A DNA stretch of 56,239 nt. It comes from Eubacterium sp. GTDB taxonomy: Bacteria; Bacillota; Clostridia; Lachnospirales; Lachnospiraceae. The position numbers and the translations under genes are program-made. This document shows positions 1 through 8,371 of this stretch, in pieces; within the stretch, counting starts at the first letter, position 1, and the number at the start of each line of letters is the position of its first letter. The stretch covers positions 1-56,239 of the forward strand of contig JAILOU010000024.1 of NCBI GenBank assembly GCA_024690665.1, in the 5' to 3' direction. Below the pieces are notes generated by a model. The model was given only the letters and a program-made list of their open reading frames with translations. It had not been told where the DNA came from and did no database searches.

Positions 1-36
1 GAACGACTAAAGAAACAGTTAGAAAGGAGGACGTAG
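1..36 (+). CDS. Possible C-terminal end of an upstream gene (partial)
   Basis: In frame 1 the window opens with eleven sense codons (ERLKKQLERRT) and a TAG stop. The charged, helix-like composition fits the tail of a protein starting outside the window. Eleven codons cannot identify a product and the frame may be chance. Confidence 0.2.
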   Translation, partial: ERLKKQLERRT

Positions 37-124
37 TAGACAGTATTTTGTGTATTAGAGGTTAAAAACATCTATTTTATGCGATTTCTATACTTATAAT
101 ACAGTCTATTACTAAAAATAATAT

Positions 125-1027
125 ATGACAATACATCAAATCGAATGCTTTGTACATACGGCAAGAGAGGGCAGTATGTCGAAAGCGGGAGAAATCCTTT
201 ACATGACACCGCAGGCAGTATCACGGCAGATAAAGGCATTGGAGAAGGAATTGGGATTTGACCTTCTGATACGCCATAATATGGGAGTTCATCTGTCTAA
301 GGGCGGTGCTAGTTTGTATGAGGTTTGGGAAAGACTGCTATACGAACATATGCGGGCAATTGATAAGGCAAGAGATATGCATTACGGTGAACAGATGAAG
401 CTGATGATTGGAATGGAAGACATTGGAAATGTGACATTTGATCTGATGCGTAATCTCGCAGATTATAACGAAAAGAATCCGGATTTGGATATTCATTTTG
501 AGATACAGCCGACCAATACCATGATTGAGTACCTGACGCAGGGACGACTGCATATGGTAATTGCATTTACAAGTGAATTTGACGGTGTCAGCGGAATTAA
601 AAAGTTAAAGATTGAATCACATCCGGTTCATGTGGGGATTATTTTATCAAAATATCATCCGCTTGCGAGAAAGAAAGAGATGAAACCGGAACATTTAATC
701 GGTGAAAATTTAGGGATTTTATCAACAAGTGTATCGAGAGATTATCATGAGAAAATTAATGATATGATACAAAGAGAACATTTAAAAGACAAAGTCGAAA
801 TTAAAGAATATGATTCCAGACAAAACATGGAGCTGGCGCTTGTCTCCAGAAAATGTATTGCGGTAACTTATGATGAGATGTTCGCGCATCAGGAAGATAA
901 GCTTAAGTTTTATCCATTAAAAGAATATGAAGATCTCGGAGGAATCTCCATTGCCTGGAAAGAGGATAAATACGAGATTAAAGCAAGGCAGATTCTGGAA
1001 CATTTTGCAAAGTTTAAAAAGAGATAG
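125..1027 (+). CDS. LysR-family transcriptional regulator
   Basis: DNA-binding transcription factor of 300 residues, a normal LysR length. Residues about 3-60 form the winged helix-turn-helix (IECFVHTAREGSMSKAGEIL, then TPQAVSRQIKALEKELG), and residues about 90-295 are the periplasmic-binding-protein-like effector domain. The ATG at 125 is chosen because the HTH begins at residue 3; no good Shine-Dalgarno precedes it, so translation may be weak. A TATAAT lies at 95-100. It is transcribed toward the transporter and PhlG-like genes, from which a terminator and an inverted repeat separate it. LysR proteins usually sense a small molecule and control nearby genes, so this is the best candidate regulator of the 1161-3199 pair. 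The inducer cannot be read from sequence. Confidence 0.93.
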   Translation: MTIHQIECFVHTAREGSMSKAGEILYMTPQAVSRQIKALEKELGFDLLIRHNMGVHLSKGGASLYEVWERLLYEHMRAIDKARDMHYGEQMKLMIGMEDIGNVTFDLMRNLADYNEKNPDLDIHFEIQPTNTMIEYLTQGRLHMVIAFTSEFDGVSGIKKLKIESHPVHVGIILSKYHPLARKKEMKPEHLIGENLGILSTSVSRDYHEKINDMIQREHLKDKVEIKEYDSRQNMELALVSRKCIAVTYDEMFAHQEDKLKFYPLKEYEDLGGISIAWKEDKYEIKARQILEHFAKFKKR

Positions 1028-1064
1028 TTTCAACAATATTGTTGAAGCCATCTCTTCTTTTTTT
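1018..1064 (+). terminator. Rho-independent terminator after lysR
   Basis: AAGAGAT pairs with ATCTCTT around a perfect inner palindrome (TTCAACAAT/ATTGTTGAA) and is followed by seven T. The stem begins in the last codons of the LysR gene. Confidence 0.8.
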
Positions 1065-1096
1065 GACGCTATAAGTGAAACAAGCCATATATAATT

Positions 1097-1121
1097 AAAT
1101 CATAAGACAAGCTTATGATTT
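1097..1121. promoter_or_regulatory. Perfect inverted repeat, candidate operator of the 1161 operon
   Basis: AAATCATAAG and CTTATGATTT are perfect 10-bp arms around a 5-bp centre (ACAAG), 40 bp before the transporter start. No T-run follows, so it is not a terminator. The central dyad ATAAG-N5-CTTAT is compatible with a LysR-type operator. Binding by the adjacent LysR protein is inference. Confidence 0.5.
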
Positions 1122-1160
1122 GTCTGGGGAATTATTTAATGTATATGGAGGTTTTTTAAA

Positions 1161-2435
1161 ATGAACAAGGAAAAAGGACGAGGATTTGGCCGTAAGGGCT
1201 GGGCAGTGATTATCTTTACACTGTTTATTTACATGTTTACCTGTACGGTAGCAGATACGCTTAATGTGTCGGTAACGGCATTTGCAGCGACCTATCAGTG
1301 GGATCCAAATCAGTTATTGCTGTTTTCAGCTGCCGGCGGATTTTGCGGTATTGTAGTATCTTTGATTTTAGGATTGGTTGTAGCAAAAAAAGGTGTAAAA
1401 TGGCCAACCGTCGTATTTTTGATTTTATCAGCAGTAATCTGGACAACGTATGGTAGAGCGAATACCATTGCCAGTTATGGAATTTCCGTAGTACTTGCAA
1501 CTGCAGTTGGAAATGCACTTAATCTGGTATCTACACAGCAGATTATGAGTAACTGGTTTCCAAGAAAGAAAGGTATCGCACTTGGTTGGGCGACTATGGG
1601 AACCTGTTTTTCTTCCGCAATCATGGTAGCTGTATTCCAGGGATTATTTGGAAAAGGACTTGCAACGCCTTTCTATCTTATGACAGCAATTATGGCAGTT
1701 TTAGCAATTATTATGATTGTCTGGTTTAAGAATTATCCGGAAGAAGCAGGTGCATATCCGGATAATGAACCACTGACAGAAGAAGAAAAGAAAGCGAATC
1801 TTGAGATTTTAAACTCTCATAAAACAGAATTTACAATTGGAAAATTATTTAAAACAAAAGAAATGTGGATGTTGTCACTGATCTTCGGATTTGTAGCACT
1901 TGGTCTTGTGGCAGCTGTATCACAGATGATTCCAAGACTTGTAGCAGTTGGAATGGGACAGAATATAGCGATCTTATGGCTTACAATTGCTTCTGTAATA
2001 GGTATTCCTGCATCTGTTATCTGGGGTTATATTGACCAGAAGATGGGAACCAATAAAACCGTAAAATTATTCTGCGTACTTTGGACCATCATGCTCGTGG
2101 TATCTGCAGCCGGTTCTGCAATGGGTAATGTATTAGTCGCATCCATTTCCGTTGTATTTTACGCAGTGTTGCTTGGCGGAATGATGAATCTGATGCCATC
2201 GGCAATCATTTCCGTGTTTGGACGATTTGATTTTGCTCAGGCAAATAAGCTTATCATGCCAATCGTTATCGGAATTCGTTCTTGCGCATTCTTGGTAGTT
2301 CCAATGATGCTCGCAGCGGCTGGTGCAAATGCAAACGGCGGTTACAGAAATGCATTTATCTTCTGTGCAATTCTTTCTGCGATTTCAACCATTTTAGCAT
2401 TTTGCTTAAAGGACCGTTGTATCGGAAAGCAGTAA
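1161..2435 (+). CDS. MFS transporter, OFA (oxalate/formate antiporter-like) family
   Basis: Integral membrane transporter of 424 residues with about twelve hydrophobic segments and the MFS loop motif between TM2 and TM3. The segment around residue 130 (NWFPRKKGIALGWATMG) and the FKNYPEEAG segment near residue 190 are typical of the OFA group, which exchanges small organic acids or anions. The RBS GGAGG at 1147-1151 sets the start. It is followed 23 bp later by the PhlG-like hydrolase and probably co-transcribed, so it may carry the hydrolase substrate or product. A related transporter is encoded at 10421, so the island has two OFA carriers. The substrate is not determined. Confidence 0.9.
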   Translation: MNKEKGRGFGRKGWAVIIFTLFIYMFTCTVADTLNVSVTAFAATYQWDPNQLLLFSAAGGFCGIVVSLILGLVVAKKGVKWPTVVFLILSAVIWTTYGRANTIASYGISVVLATAVGNALNLVSTQQIMSNWFPRKKGIALGWATMGTCFSSAIMVAVFQGLFGKGLATPFYLMTAIMAVLAIIMIVWFKNYPEEAGAYPDNEPLTEEEKKANLEILNSHKTEFTIGKLFKTKEMWMLSLIFGFVALGLVAAVSQMIPRLVAVGMGQNIAILWLTIASVIGIPASVIWGYIDQKMGTNKTVKLFCVLWTIMLVVSAAGSAMGNVLVASISVVFYAVLLGGMMNLMPSAIISVFGRFDFAQANKLIMPIVIGIRSCAFLVVPMMLAAAGANANGGYRNAFIFCAILSAISTILAFCLKDRCIGKQ

Positions 2436-2458
2436 AAGCATAAAGAGGTAAATAGGAT

Positions 2459-3199
2459 ATGGCAGATGATCGACTTATATTTACAGCAGGACAGCGTAAG
2501 ATCTACAAAGAAGGAGAGCCGGTTCGGCATTACGAGCGAGTTCCATTTACCAAAGTAGAAGTATTAAGGAATATACCGCCACTTAAGGTGCATTCAAAAT
2601 ATGCGAAGATGGATTATGTTGTGACATCAGATGTAACGGAAATGATACCTGGCGTTACAGCGCAGCAGTGTGACTGGTGGTGGGCAAATATGGAAAAAGG
2701 ATATCATATCTGGGCACCCGGTGAGCACTATGGATTCGACTGGATTGTTCCGCCGGTTGAGGTGGGATATGAAGGATCGGTGGAAGCATCGTATGAATTT
2801 GATCCGGTGCATCCGATTATTCTGACCAGAAGAAGTATGAAGGAATATCCATTTACAGAGTGCTTTGAGCACTGCTGGATGTCCAGTGGAAACATAGGAC
2901 CGGTTGCAACTTATCTGATTCATATGTATCAGGACGTGCCCGGCGGAATTCATTGGAGATCCGTGCAGTTTATGACGCGGGATAATGCCGTGCTCATGGA
3001 AAGCATCAAAGACAGGATGCCGGACCTTGAAAGTCACATGGAGTATGAATCCGGAAGGCTGAATGCATTCTTACCGCAATTGTATGAGCTGTGGAAAGAT
3101 CATCCGGATCCATTTGAAAATATTCATTATGATTTAACTACAAAAAGATGTGAAGATGGAACCTGGGTTCATGTGGATTCAAATTTTCCTCCAAAATAA
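2459..3199 (+). CDS. DAPG hydrolase (PhlG)-like C-C bond hydrolase
   Basis: A 246-residue protein resembling PhlG, the zinc enzyme that splits an acetyl group from 2,4-diacetylphloroglucinol by retro-Claisen hydrolysis. What I see: IPGVTAQQCDWWWANM followed by WAPGEHY (family form PGVTPEMWDWW...H), then a YE-containing segment, then VPGG, then SHMEYESGRLNAFLPQLYELW, matching the family's HxxxE...FLPALY block. The four presumed zinc ligands (His, Glu, and the His and Glu of HxxxE) all seem present. It follows the OFA transporter and ends at a strong terminator. A second, diverged homologue is at 53953-54756. Activity on DAPG itself is not implied; related acylphloroglucinols or other 1,3-diketones are possible substrates. 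Confidence 0.78.
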   Translation: MADDRLIFTAGQRKIYKEGEPVRHYERVPFTKVEVLRNIPPLKVHSKYAKMDYVVTSDVTEMIPGVTAQQCDWWWANMEKGYHIWAPGEHYGFDWIVPPVEVGYEGSVEASYEFDPVHPIILTRRSMKEYPFTECFEHCWMSSGNIGPVATYLIHMYQDVPGGIHWRSVQFMTRDNAVLMESIKDRMPDLESHMEYESGRLNAFLPQLYELWKDHPDPFENIHYDLTTKRCEDGTWVHVDSNFPPK

Positions 3200-3202
3200 A
3201 AA

Positions 3203-3246
3203 CAAGGGATATATCAAAATGTTTATTGATATATCCCTTGCTTTTT
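3203..3246. terminator. Bidirectional terminator between the PhlG-like and PucR-like genes
   Basis: A perfect 14-bp stem (CAAGGGATATATCA / TGATATATCCCTTG) lies between two convergent genes. It is followed by CTTTTT on the plus strand and by an A-rich stretch that reads as T on the other strand. Confidence 0.85.
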
Positions 3247-4789
3247 ATTCGTTTTTACTCATTTCATAGGAAAGGATAAGATACATTCTTTCACGATAAT
3301 CATTAAAATCTTCCCCTATTAAGGAATTTATTTTCTTGAATCGGTAAACAAGCGATGTGCGGTGCATATTCATCGCTTCAGATGTTGCAGCCAGATTACG
3401 TTCGTGAGTCAGATACATGTAAAGAGTGTATGCCATCTGAGAGTTATGGGATTGGTCATAATCCAACAAAAGTTGCATTTTGGGATGGCAAAACGTTTTA
3501 CTTGACTCATTTAAGGAAAAAGCGTTTAGCAAATGTTCCAAATAATTATCCTCGTAAAGAAACAGACCCGGATGATTCTTATTTTTTGGAGAACCAAGTT
3601 CAATCGCACGTAATGATTGGTTGTAGTACTCTTCTACTTTAAAGATATCATAAAAACAATTACTAAGGCCTATATATAACCCGTTATCTAAACATATCTT
3701 ATGTATGATTTCATGGTGATCTTTTGATAGAAATTGATTTTTAGGCATAGTAATTAAACAGATAATCTGACCGTTATAAATAATAGTTTTAAGGGAAGGA
3801 ATGCGGCTTTCAAGAATATTTCTTATATGTATGGCATTAATTGTTTCTACACTTCGGGCTAATTCAACAACCATGCAATAAAGATTTCCCTTGAAATCAT
3901 TTTTTATGTATTTCATTTGAGAAAGATCACGTTGATTAGCTGCAATCTTATGATCTAAAAGATCACGAATGAAATATTCATAGTTGTAGCCACGAGAACT
4001 TTTTACAAAGGAATCTTTGTTTAATTGCATTTCGATATAAATACGAAACGTCATAAGAAATTGGATGTCAATAGGAGTAAATGGTTTATTGAGTGCGGAA
4101 ACAACGATGTGACCTAGGTCTTTCGTATGACTAATGGAGCAATATAGTTGATCATATCCTAATTCTTCGTTAAAGGACTGGATAGGGACATGACTCCTAC
4201 GAACACGTTCATGGATATTGTTTTGACGGTTAATCATTTCAAAATGGTGGTCATTTAATTGTTTATTCAAAACAACATCGTCAGAATAATTTTGCTGTTT
4301 TAACTGGTCATAGGGTGCTGCAATAAGATTAAAGTTAGCATCGAAGACAAAAACAGGGTTCTCAAAAATGCGGAAAGAATAATCAACCGCAGGTTGAAGA
4401 CCCTTTTCATAATCTAAAAATTCCAGTAAGGAATGACCAAAATAACCAACACCGCATTGAATCGTAAAAAATTCATCGAGCTTATGATAAATGATTTCCG
4501 GATTGTGACAGGTAACAAATAAAATACTGTGGACGGCGGATAATGCTTCGGAGTCGGCATCATATGCATCGTCATCACCTAGAATACAAAGAACATGAAG
4601 CCGGGTGTAATCAATACTGTAGGAAAGCGCCGCCAAAGAAGAACACACATAAAGTAAATGTGGTGATAAAACTTTGGTATCTTCGTGTAGCACTGACCAG
4701 CCGGTAAGAGCATGTGTACCATCTGAATTAGTCAGTACACATGGAAAGTCCGATAAATAATTTTTAACATTCTTAATTCCTATATACAT
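3245..4789 (-). CDS. PucR/CdaR-type transcriptional regulator
   Basis: Regulator of 514 residues. The C-terminus (LAATSEAMNMHRTSLVYRFK, last 65 residues) is the HTH_30 helix-turn-helix of PucR/CdaR proteins; the middle resembles their GGDEF-like sensory region and the N-terminus is a variable ligand domain. The start at 4789 is chosen because GGGGGAT lies just upstream; the frame remains open further 5' but would overlap the divergent thiolase gene and gain an implausible hydrophobic leader. It is divergent from the thiolase operon across a 196-bp spacer, the usual place for a regulator that controls the neighbouring catabolic operon. A second regulator of the same family is at 27837-29417. 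The ligand is unknown. Confidence 0.88.
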   Translation of the reverse strand: MYIGIKNVKNYLSDFPCVLTNSDGTHALTGWSVLHEDTKVLSPHLLYVCSSLAALSYSIDYTRLHVLCILGDDDAYDADSEALSAVHSILFVTCHNPEIIYHKLDEFFTIQCGVGYFGHSLLEFLDYEKGLQPAVDYSFRIFENPVFVFDANFNLIAAPYDQLKQQNYSDDVVLNKQLNDHHFEMINRQNNIHERVRRSHVPIQSFNEELGYDQLYCSISHTKDLGHIVVSALNKPFTPIDIQFLMTFRIYIEMQLNKDSFVKSSRGYNYEYFIRDLLDHKIAANQRDLSQMKYIKNDFKGNLYCMVVELARSVETINAIHIRNILESRIPSLKTIIYNGQIICLITMPKNQFLSKDHHEIIHKICLDNGLYIGLSNCFYDIFKVEEYYNQSLRAIELGSPKNKNHPGLFLYEDNYLEHLLNAFSLNESSKTFCHPKMQLLLDYDQSHNSQMAYTLYMYLTHERNLAATSEAMNMHRTSLVYRFKKINSLIGEDFNDYRERMYLILSYEMSKNE

Positions 4790-4854
4790 TTTAAATCCCC
4801 CAAATACCAATTTGATAACACACATTATAACAAAAATAAGAAAAATGACAACGC

Positions 4855-4933
4855 TTTCTATACTTATGTAGAAAAGAAGGAAAGAATTTCGGTGAAATAG
4901 TATCAAAAATGTAGAAAAAGGCTCAACTATAAT
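4855..4933. promoter_or_regulatory. Divergent control region: dyad, paired ATGTAGAAA motif and -10 box
   Basis: TTTCTA-N8-TAGAAA at 4855-4874 is a 6-bp dyad whose right half belongs to ATGTAGAAA (4866-4874). The same nine bases recur at 4909-4917. A TATAAT box at 4928-4933 follows with no good -35, suggesting an activated promoter for the thiolase operon. The same paired motif lies upstream of the ferredoxin operon at 11745 and 11789. Binding by the PucR-type protein is inference. Confidence 0.5.
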
Positions 4934-4985
4934 ACAACTAAGAAAGAAAAAACAGATGAAATGAAGTTGGAAAGAGAGGAAAAAA

Positions 4986-6284
4986 ATGAGTTTTAATGAT
5001 AATATACCGAAATTAAAGCCTTTTAGCAGAAGTGTATCGATTATCGGAATTGGAGCGACACCTTTTGTACGAATACTGGATGATCCGGTAGTGGACGGGA
5101 TGAATGAGCCGGAGTTATTCGCATATGCGGCAAGAGATGCCATGAAAGATGCCGGTGTCGATGGTAAAGATATAGACTTTTATATTCATGGACAGGCCGG
5201 ACCCGGTTGGACAAGTAATTTAGCAACACCTAATATGCACGTTGCCAATTGGATTGGGATGAAGGGAAAAGGATCTTATCATCACAGTGAAGCATGTGCA
5301 ACGGGATATGTTGGAGTTGAAACAGCAGTACAGCTTGTAGCATCTGGGGAATACGACATGGTATTAAGTGGGTGCGTTGAAACACCATATTCGATTGCCT
5401 ATCCAACAAGAGTAATTACAAAGCGTCGTTTCGGTACAGACGCGTTATTTCATGAGGTGCTTTGTTCGACCCAGTGTAGAGAATACACATTGTTTTCTCG
5501 AGGATCGTTACCATTTAATTCAGAATCGTGGTTGGACTATTACGTAAAAGAACACAAAATAAGTGAAGAAGATGTAGACGCCATGATGACACAACTGTCG
5601 GTAAATTGTCGACGTGCAGCGGCATTAAATCCATTATGTACGATTACGAATGAAGCTTATGAAGATTTGGCAAAAACAAACGGAATGGATTCTGCTTATG
5701 AATATCTCCATTCGAAGTTTAATCCATTGATTGGTAAATATATGCGTGGATCACATTTTGAACAACGTTGTGACGGAGCGGCAGCCATTATTGTATGCCC
5801 GACTGAGATGGCACATAAATACACCGATCATCCAATTGAAGTATTGGGCATTGGACATTCAAATGTAGAGGCCGGAAATCCAAGAAATGAAATGTATGCG
5901 ACACAAAATGCCTATCGACAGGTTAAGGAATTAACCGGGCTTAGCGGAGAAGATATGGATTTATTTCTTGCGAACGACTTTTATAATCAGTCAGAGTTTT
6001 TGTCCGCAGAGATGTGTGAGTATCTGCCGCACAGTGAAGGTTGGCAATATACAAAAGAAGGTAGAATTGCATTTGACGGAGATCGACCGATTAATACGAA
6101 TGGAGGAAGATGTCAATATGGACATGCAGCAGGAGCATCGGGTCTTCATGATGTGTATGAAGCAGTGCGACAAATGAGGGGTGACGCAGGAGCAACTCAG
6201 GTGAAACATGATGTAAAACATGCAATGCTTCGTGGATTTGGCGGAAGTCAGAATGTGCTAAATATAATGTTGGAAAGAAAGTAG
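4986..6284 (+). CDS. Thiolase-like acyltransferase, SCP2/PhlC type
   Basis: A 432-residue thiolase-fold enzyme. Cys104 in SEACATG is the acyl-accepting nucleophile, and His380 in GGRCQYGHAAGASG is the thiolase catalytic histidine. The C-terminal Cys of classical biosynthetic thiolases is missing (RGFGGSQNV), as in SCP2-type thiolases and PhlC of DAPG biosynthesis. Such proteins usually act with a DUF35 OB-fold partner, and the next gene encodes one 11 bp downstream. Known DUF35-thiolase pairs make or break C-C bonds (PhlCB acetylation, Ltp2 steroid retro-aldol cleavage). With acyl phosphate and kinase genes following, I favour cleavage with acyl transfer, but direction and substrate are inferred. 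Start ATG follows GAGAGGA. Confidence 0.82.
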   Translation: MSFNDNIPKLKPFSRSVSIIGIGATPFVRILDDPVVDGMNEPELFAYAARDAMKDAGVDGKDIDFYIHGQAGPGWTSNLATPNMHVANWIGMKGKGSYHHSEACATGYVGVETAVQLVASGEYDMVLSGCVETPYSIAYPTRVITKRRFGTDALFHEVLCSTQCREYTLFSRGSLPFNSESWLDYYVKEHKISEEDVDAMMTQLSVNCRRAAALNPLCTITNEAYEDLAKTNGMDSAYEYLHSKFNPLIGKYMRGSHFEQRCDGAAAIIVCPTEMAHKYTDHPIEVLGIGHSNVEAGNPRNEMYATQNAYRQVKELTGLSGEDMDLFLANDFYNQSEFLSAEMCEYLPHSEGWQYTKEGRIAFDGDRPINTNGGRCQYGHAAGASGLHDVYEAVRQMRGDAGATQVKHDVKHAMLRGFGGSQNVLNIMLERK

Positions 6285-6295
6285 GCGAGGAGGAC

Positions 6296-7333
6296 ATGGA
6301 GAAGATGACAAAATATGATTTAAAGCCGATTGTTAAGACGTATTATGATGCGTTAGAGGAAGGAACAATATTGGGTCGCAAATGCTTAAGATGCGGACAC
6401 ATTGAATTTCCGCCTTATCTTTGTTGTAATGCCTGCGGAGGTCTTGATACGGAATGGGTGGATCTGACAAATATGCGCGGCGTGATAAAGGCTGCGCTTC
6501 CAACTAAAGGAGCATTTGGAGATCCGGAATTTAGAAATACGCACGGTGATTATTTTGCCGTAGAAATCAAAGTAAAAGATATGGATATTGATCCGTTTAA
6601 TGCAAGTTTACTTCGTATTGATTACGACAAATACGAGGAATTTGACAGATATATTGATGAAACAGAAGTAGAAGTAAAACCATTTTTGTTTCAGGATGAG
6701 GACGTAAAAGTCGTAGCGTGGGAATTGGTTGAAGATAGTGAATTTAAAAAGATTCCGGAATTAAAACCGGAAAAGGTGAACGAACCGTCGTCAGGAAAAG
6801 ACAAAATTGTAGTACCGCCGGATTCAACAAAAGACGAAACGGTAAAATCTGTAATTGCGGCAGCAGCAGATGCGTATGGAGTAGATATAAAAAAAATCAC
6901 ACTTAGTACGGATATTAGAGAAGATTTATCAAATGAATCCATGAAAATGATAGTGATGATATCTACAATCGAGGATGAATTAAATGTCACGATTGAAATA
7001 CAAGAAGCTAGTCAATTAAACACAATTTCAGATTTTGTGAATGTTGTAAAAGAAAGACGTAATGAAGATCCTGTAAGTGAATCGAGTTGTGTGGAAGAAC
7101 TTGATGACATTGCAAAAAAGGTAATTGCGGCGGCAGCAGATGCATACGGAGTGGATGCTTCATCATTATCCCTGGAGAGTGATATTCGAGAGGATTTGTC
7201 AAATGAATCCATGAAGATGATAGTGATGATATCAACGATAGAGGATGAACTTAATGTGACAATAGAAATTCAAGAGGCAAGTTTATTAAACACTCTGGGA
7301 GACTTTGTTGCAAAAGTAAGGGAAAGATTATAA
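6296..7333 (+). CDS. DUF35 zinc-ribbon/OB-fold protein fused to two tandem acyl carrier protein domains
   Basis: A 345-residue fusion. Residues 1-150 are a DUF35 (PhlB-like) partner of SCP2-type thiolases, with a rubredoxin-like zinc ribbon (C30, C33, C44, C47) followed by an OB fold. After a charged Pro-rich linker (about 150-180) come two ACP domains, about 180-258 and 268-345. Each has the phosphopantetheine-serine motif in the form LSNESMK (Ser215 and Ser305, exactly 90 residues apart). The ACP cores share 34 identical residues, although their codons differ at many synonymous sites. A DUF35 partner carrying its own tandem ACPs suggests that the thiolase acyl group is passed to, or taken from, a tethered carrier. 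The start at 6296 is very close to AGGAGG (6288-6293); ATG 6305 is an alternative. Confidence 0.85.
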   Translation: MEKMTKYDLKPIVKTYYDALEEGTILGRKCLRCGHIEFPPYLCCNACGGLDTEWVDLTNMRGVIKAALPTKGAFGDPEFRNTHGDYFAVEIKVKDMDIDPFNASLLRIDYDKYEEFDRYIDETEVEVKPFLFQDEDVKVVAWELVEDSEFKKIPELKPEKVNEPSSGKDKIVVPPDSTKDETVKSVIAAAADAYGVDIKKITLSTDIREDLSNESMKMIVMISTIEDELNVTIEIQEASQLNTISDFVNVVKERRNEDPVSESSCVEELDDIAKKVIAAAADAYGVDASSLSLESDIREDLSNESMKMIVMISTIEDELNVTIEIQEASLLNTLGDFVAKVRERL

Positions 7334-7345
7334 GGAGAAAACAGT

Positions 7346-8356
7346 ATGGGATTTATAGATGGTATTTACGAAAAAGCAAAGAAAAAAAAGTGTACTATAG
7401 CGATTCCGGAAGTGACGAATGAATACATGATAAAAGCTGCGGTAAAAGTGTCACAAGATGAGATTGCAGACGTGATTTTAGTGGGAAACCCAGAAGATGT
7501 AAGTGAGACGGCCAAGGCGGCCGGTGTGGATGTTAGTGGTCTTCGCATTGTGGATATAGGTGATGAGGAGCTGAAAAAAGAGTTGTTGGAACGATATGAT
7601 CGGTCTCCGGATAAAGCAATGCCTAGAAAATTTATTGAGAAAAGAGTCAATCATCCGCTATATCTTGCAACATTACTTCAAGCAGTCGGAGAGGCTGATG
7701 GAACGATCGCAGGTGTAGACACCACAACATATGAATTTGTGCTCGCGGCAAAAAGTATTATCGGAATGCAGCCGAATTGTCCGACTGCGTCCGGATTATT
7801 AGTGGAGGAAATTGAAGGATTTGAAGGAGAACAGGGCAACCTGATTGGGATGTCAGATGGAGCCGTTTGCATTCAACCCGATGTAGAACAGCATGCGGGA
7901 ATTGCAATTTCTTCCTGTGAGACATTTGAGGCATTAACGGGGCGTGAAGCAAGGTGTGCGTTTCTTTCATTTTCAACGGATGGGAGCGGAGGATTAAGTG
8001 AACCAGTGAAAAAAGTTCGTGAAGCGGTTGCGTTGGCACAAAAGCTTCGTCCTGATCTGAAGATTGATGGTGAGTTTCAGGCAGATGCAGCTATTGATGA
8101 ACGTATCGGAAAAAAGAAAGTAAAAAGAGAAAGCGAAGTTGCCGGAAAGGCAAATGTATTAATTTTTCCGGATGCAGCAGGTTGTAACATAGGATCAAAA
8201 CTGGTACAAAGATTAGCCAATAATGTAAAGGTGTATGGCCCGGTATATCAGGGATTTCGGTTACCGATTTTAGATTGCTCCAGAAGTGATACGGATGTCG
8301 AATTATATAATAATATTGCAATTTTGTCGGTCATGGCGGCAGCAGCAAAGAAATAG
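7346..8356 (+). CDS. Phosphate acyltransferase (Pta/Ptb family)
   Basis: A 336-residue enzyme of the phosphotransacetylase/phosphotransbutyrylase family, which swaps an acyl group between a thioester and inorganic phosphate. Pta-type motifs are visible: FLSFSTDGSG, DGEFQADAAI, FPDAAGCNIGSKLVQRL and a C-terminal GPVYQGFRLPILDCSR. The length fits Pta (about 330) rather than Ptb (about 300). It lies 12 bp after the ACP fusion and 15 bp before the kinase, with an RBS AAGGAG. With the kinase it forms the classical pair for substrate-level phosphorylation. In this operon its thioester substrate may be an acyl-ACP rather than acyl-CoA, which is inference. Chain length is not predictable. Confidence 0.88.
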   Translation: MGFIDGIYEKAKKKKCTIAIPEVTNEYMIKAAVKVSQDEIADVILVGNPEDVSETAKAAGVDVSGLRIVDIGDEELKKELLERYDRSPDKAMPRKFIEKRVNHPLYLATLLQAVGEADGTIAGVDTTTYEFVLAAKSIIGMQPNCPTASGLLVEEIEGFEGEQGNLIGMSDGAVCIQPDVEQHAGIAISSCETFEALTGREARCAFLSFSTDGSGGLSEPVKKVREAVALAQKLRPDLKIDGEFQADAAIDERIGKKKVKRESEVAGKANVLIFPDAAGCNIGSKLVQRLANNVKVYGPVYQGFRLPILDCSRSDTDVELYNNIAILSVMAAAAKK

Positions 8357-8371
8357 ACAGGGGATAAAAAT

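Noticed and set aside
3355-3642. 95-codon plus-strand frame inside the PucR-type gene
   Set aside because: It is a shadow frame antisense to a well-supported regulator, with no RBS or recognisable domain.
4790-5143. N-terminal extension of the minus-strand PucR-type regulator
   Set aside because: It overlaps the divergent thiolase gene and gives an AT-driven hydrophobic leader; GGGGGAT supports the start at 4789.
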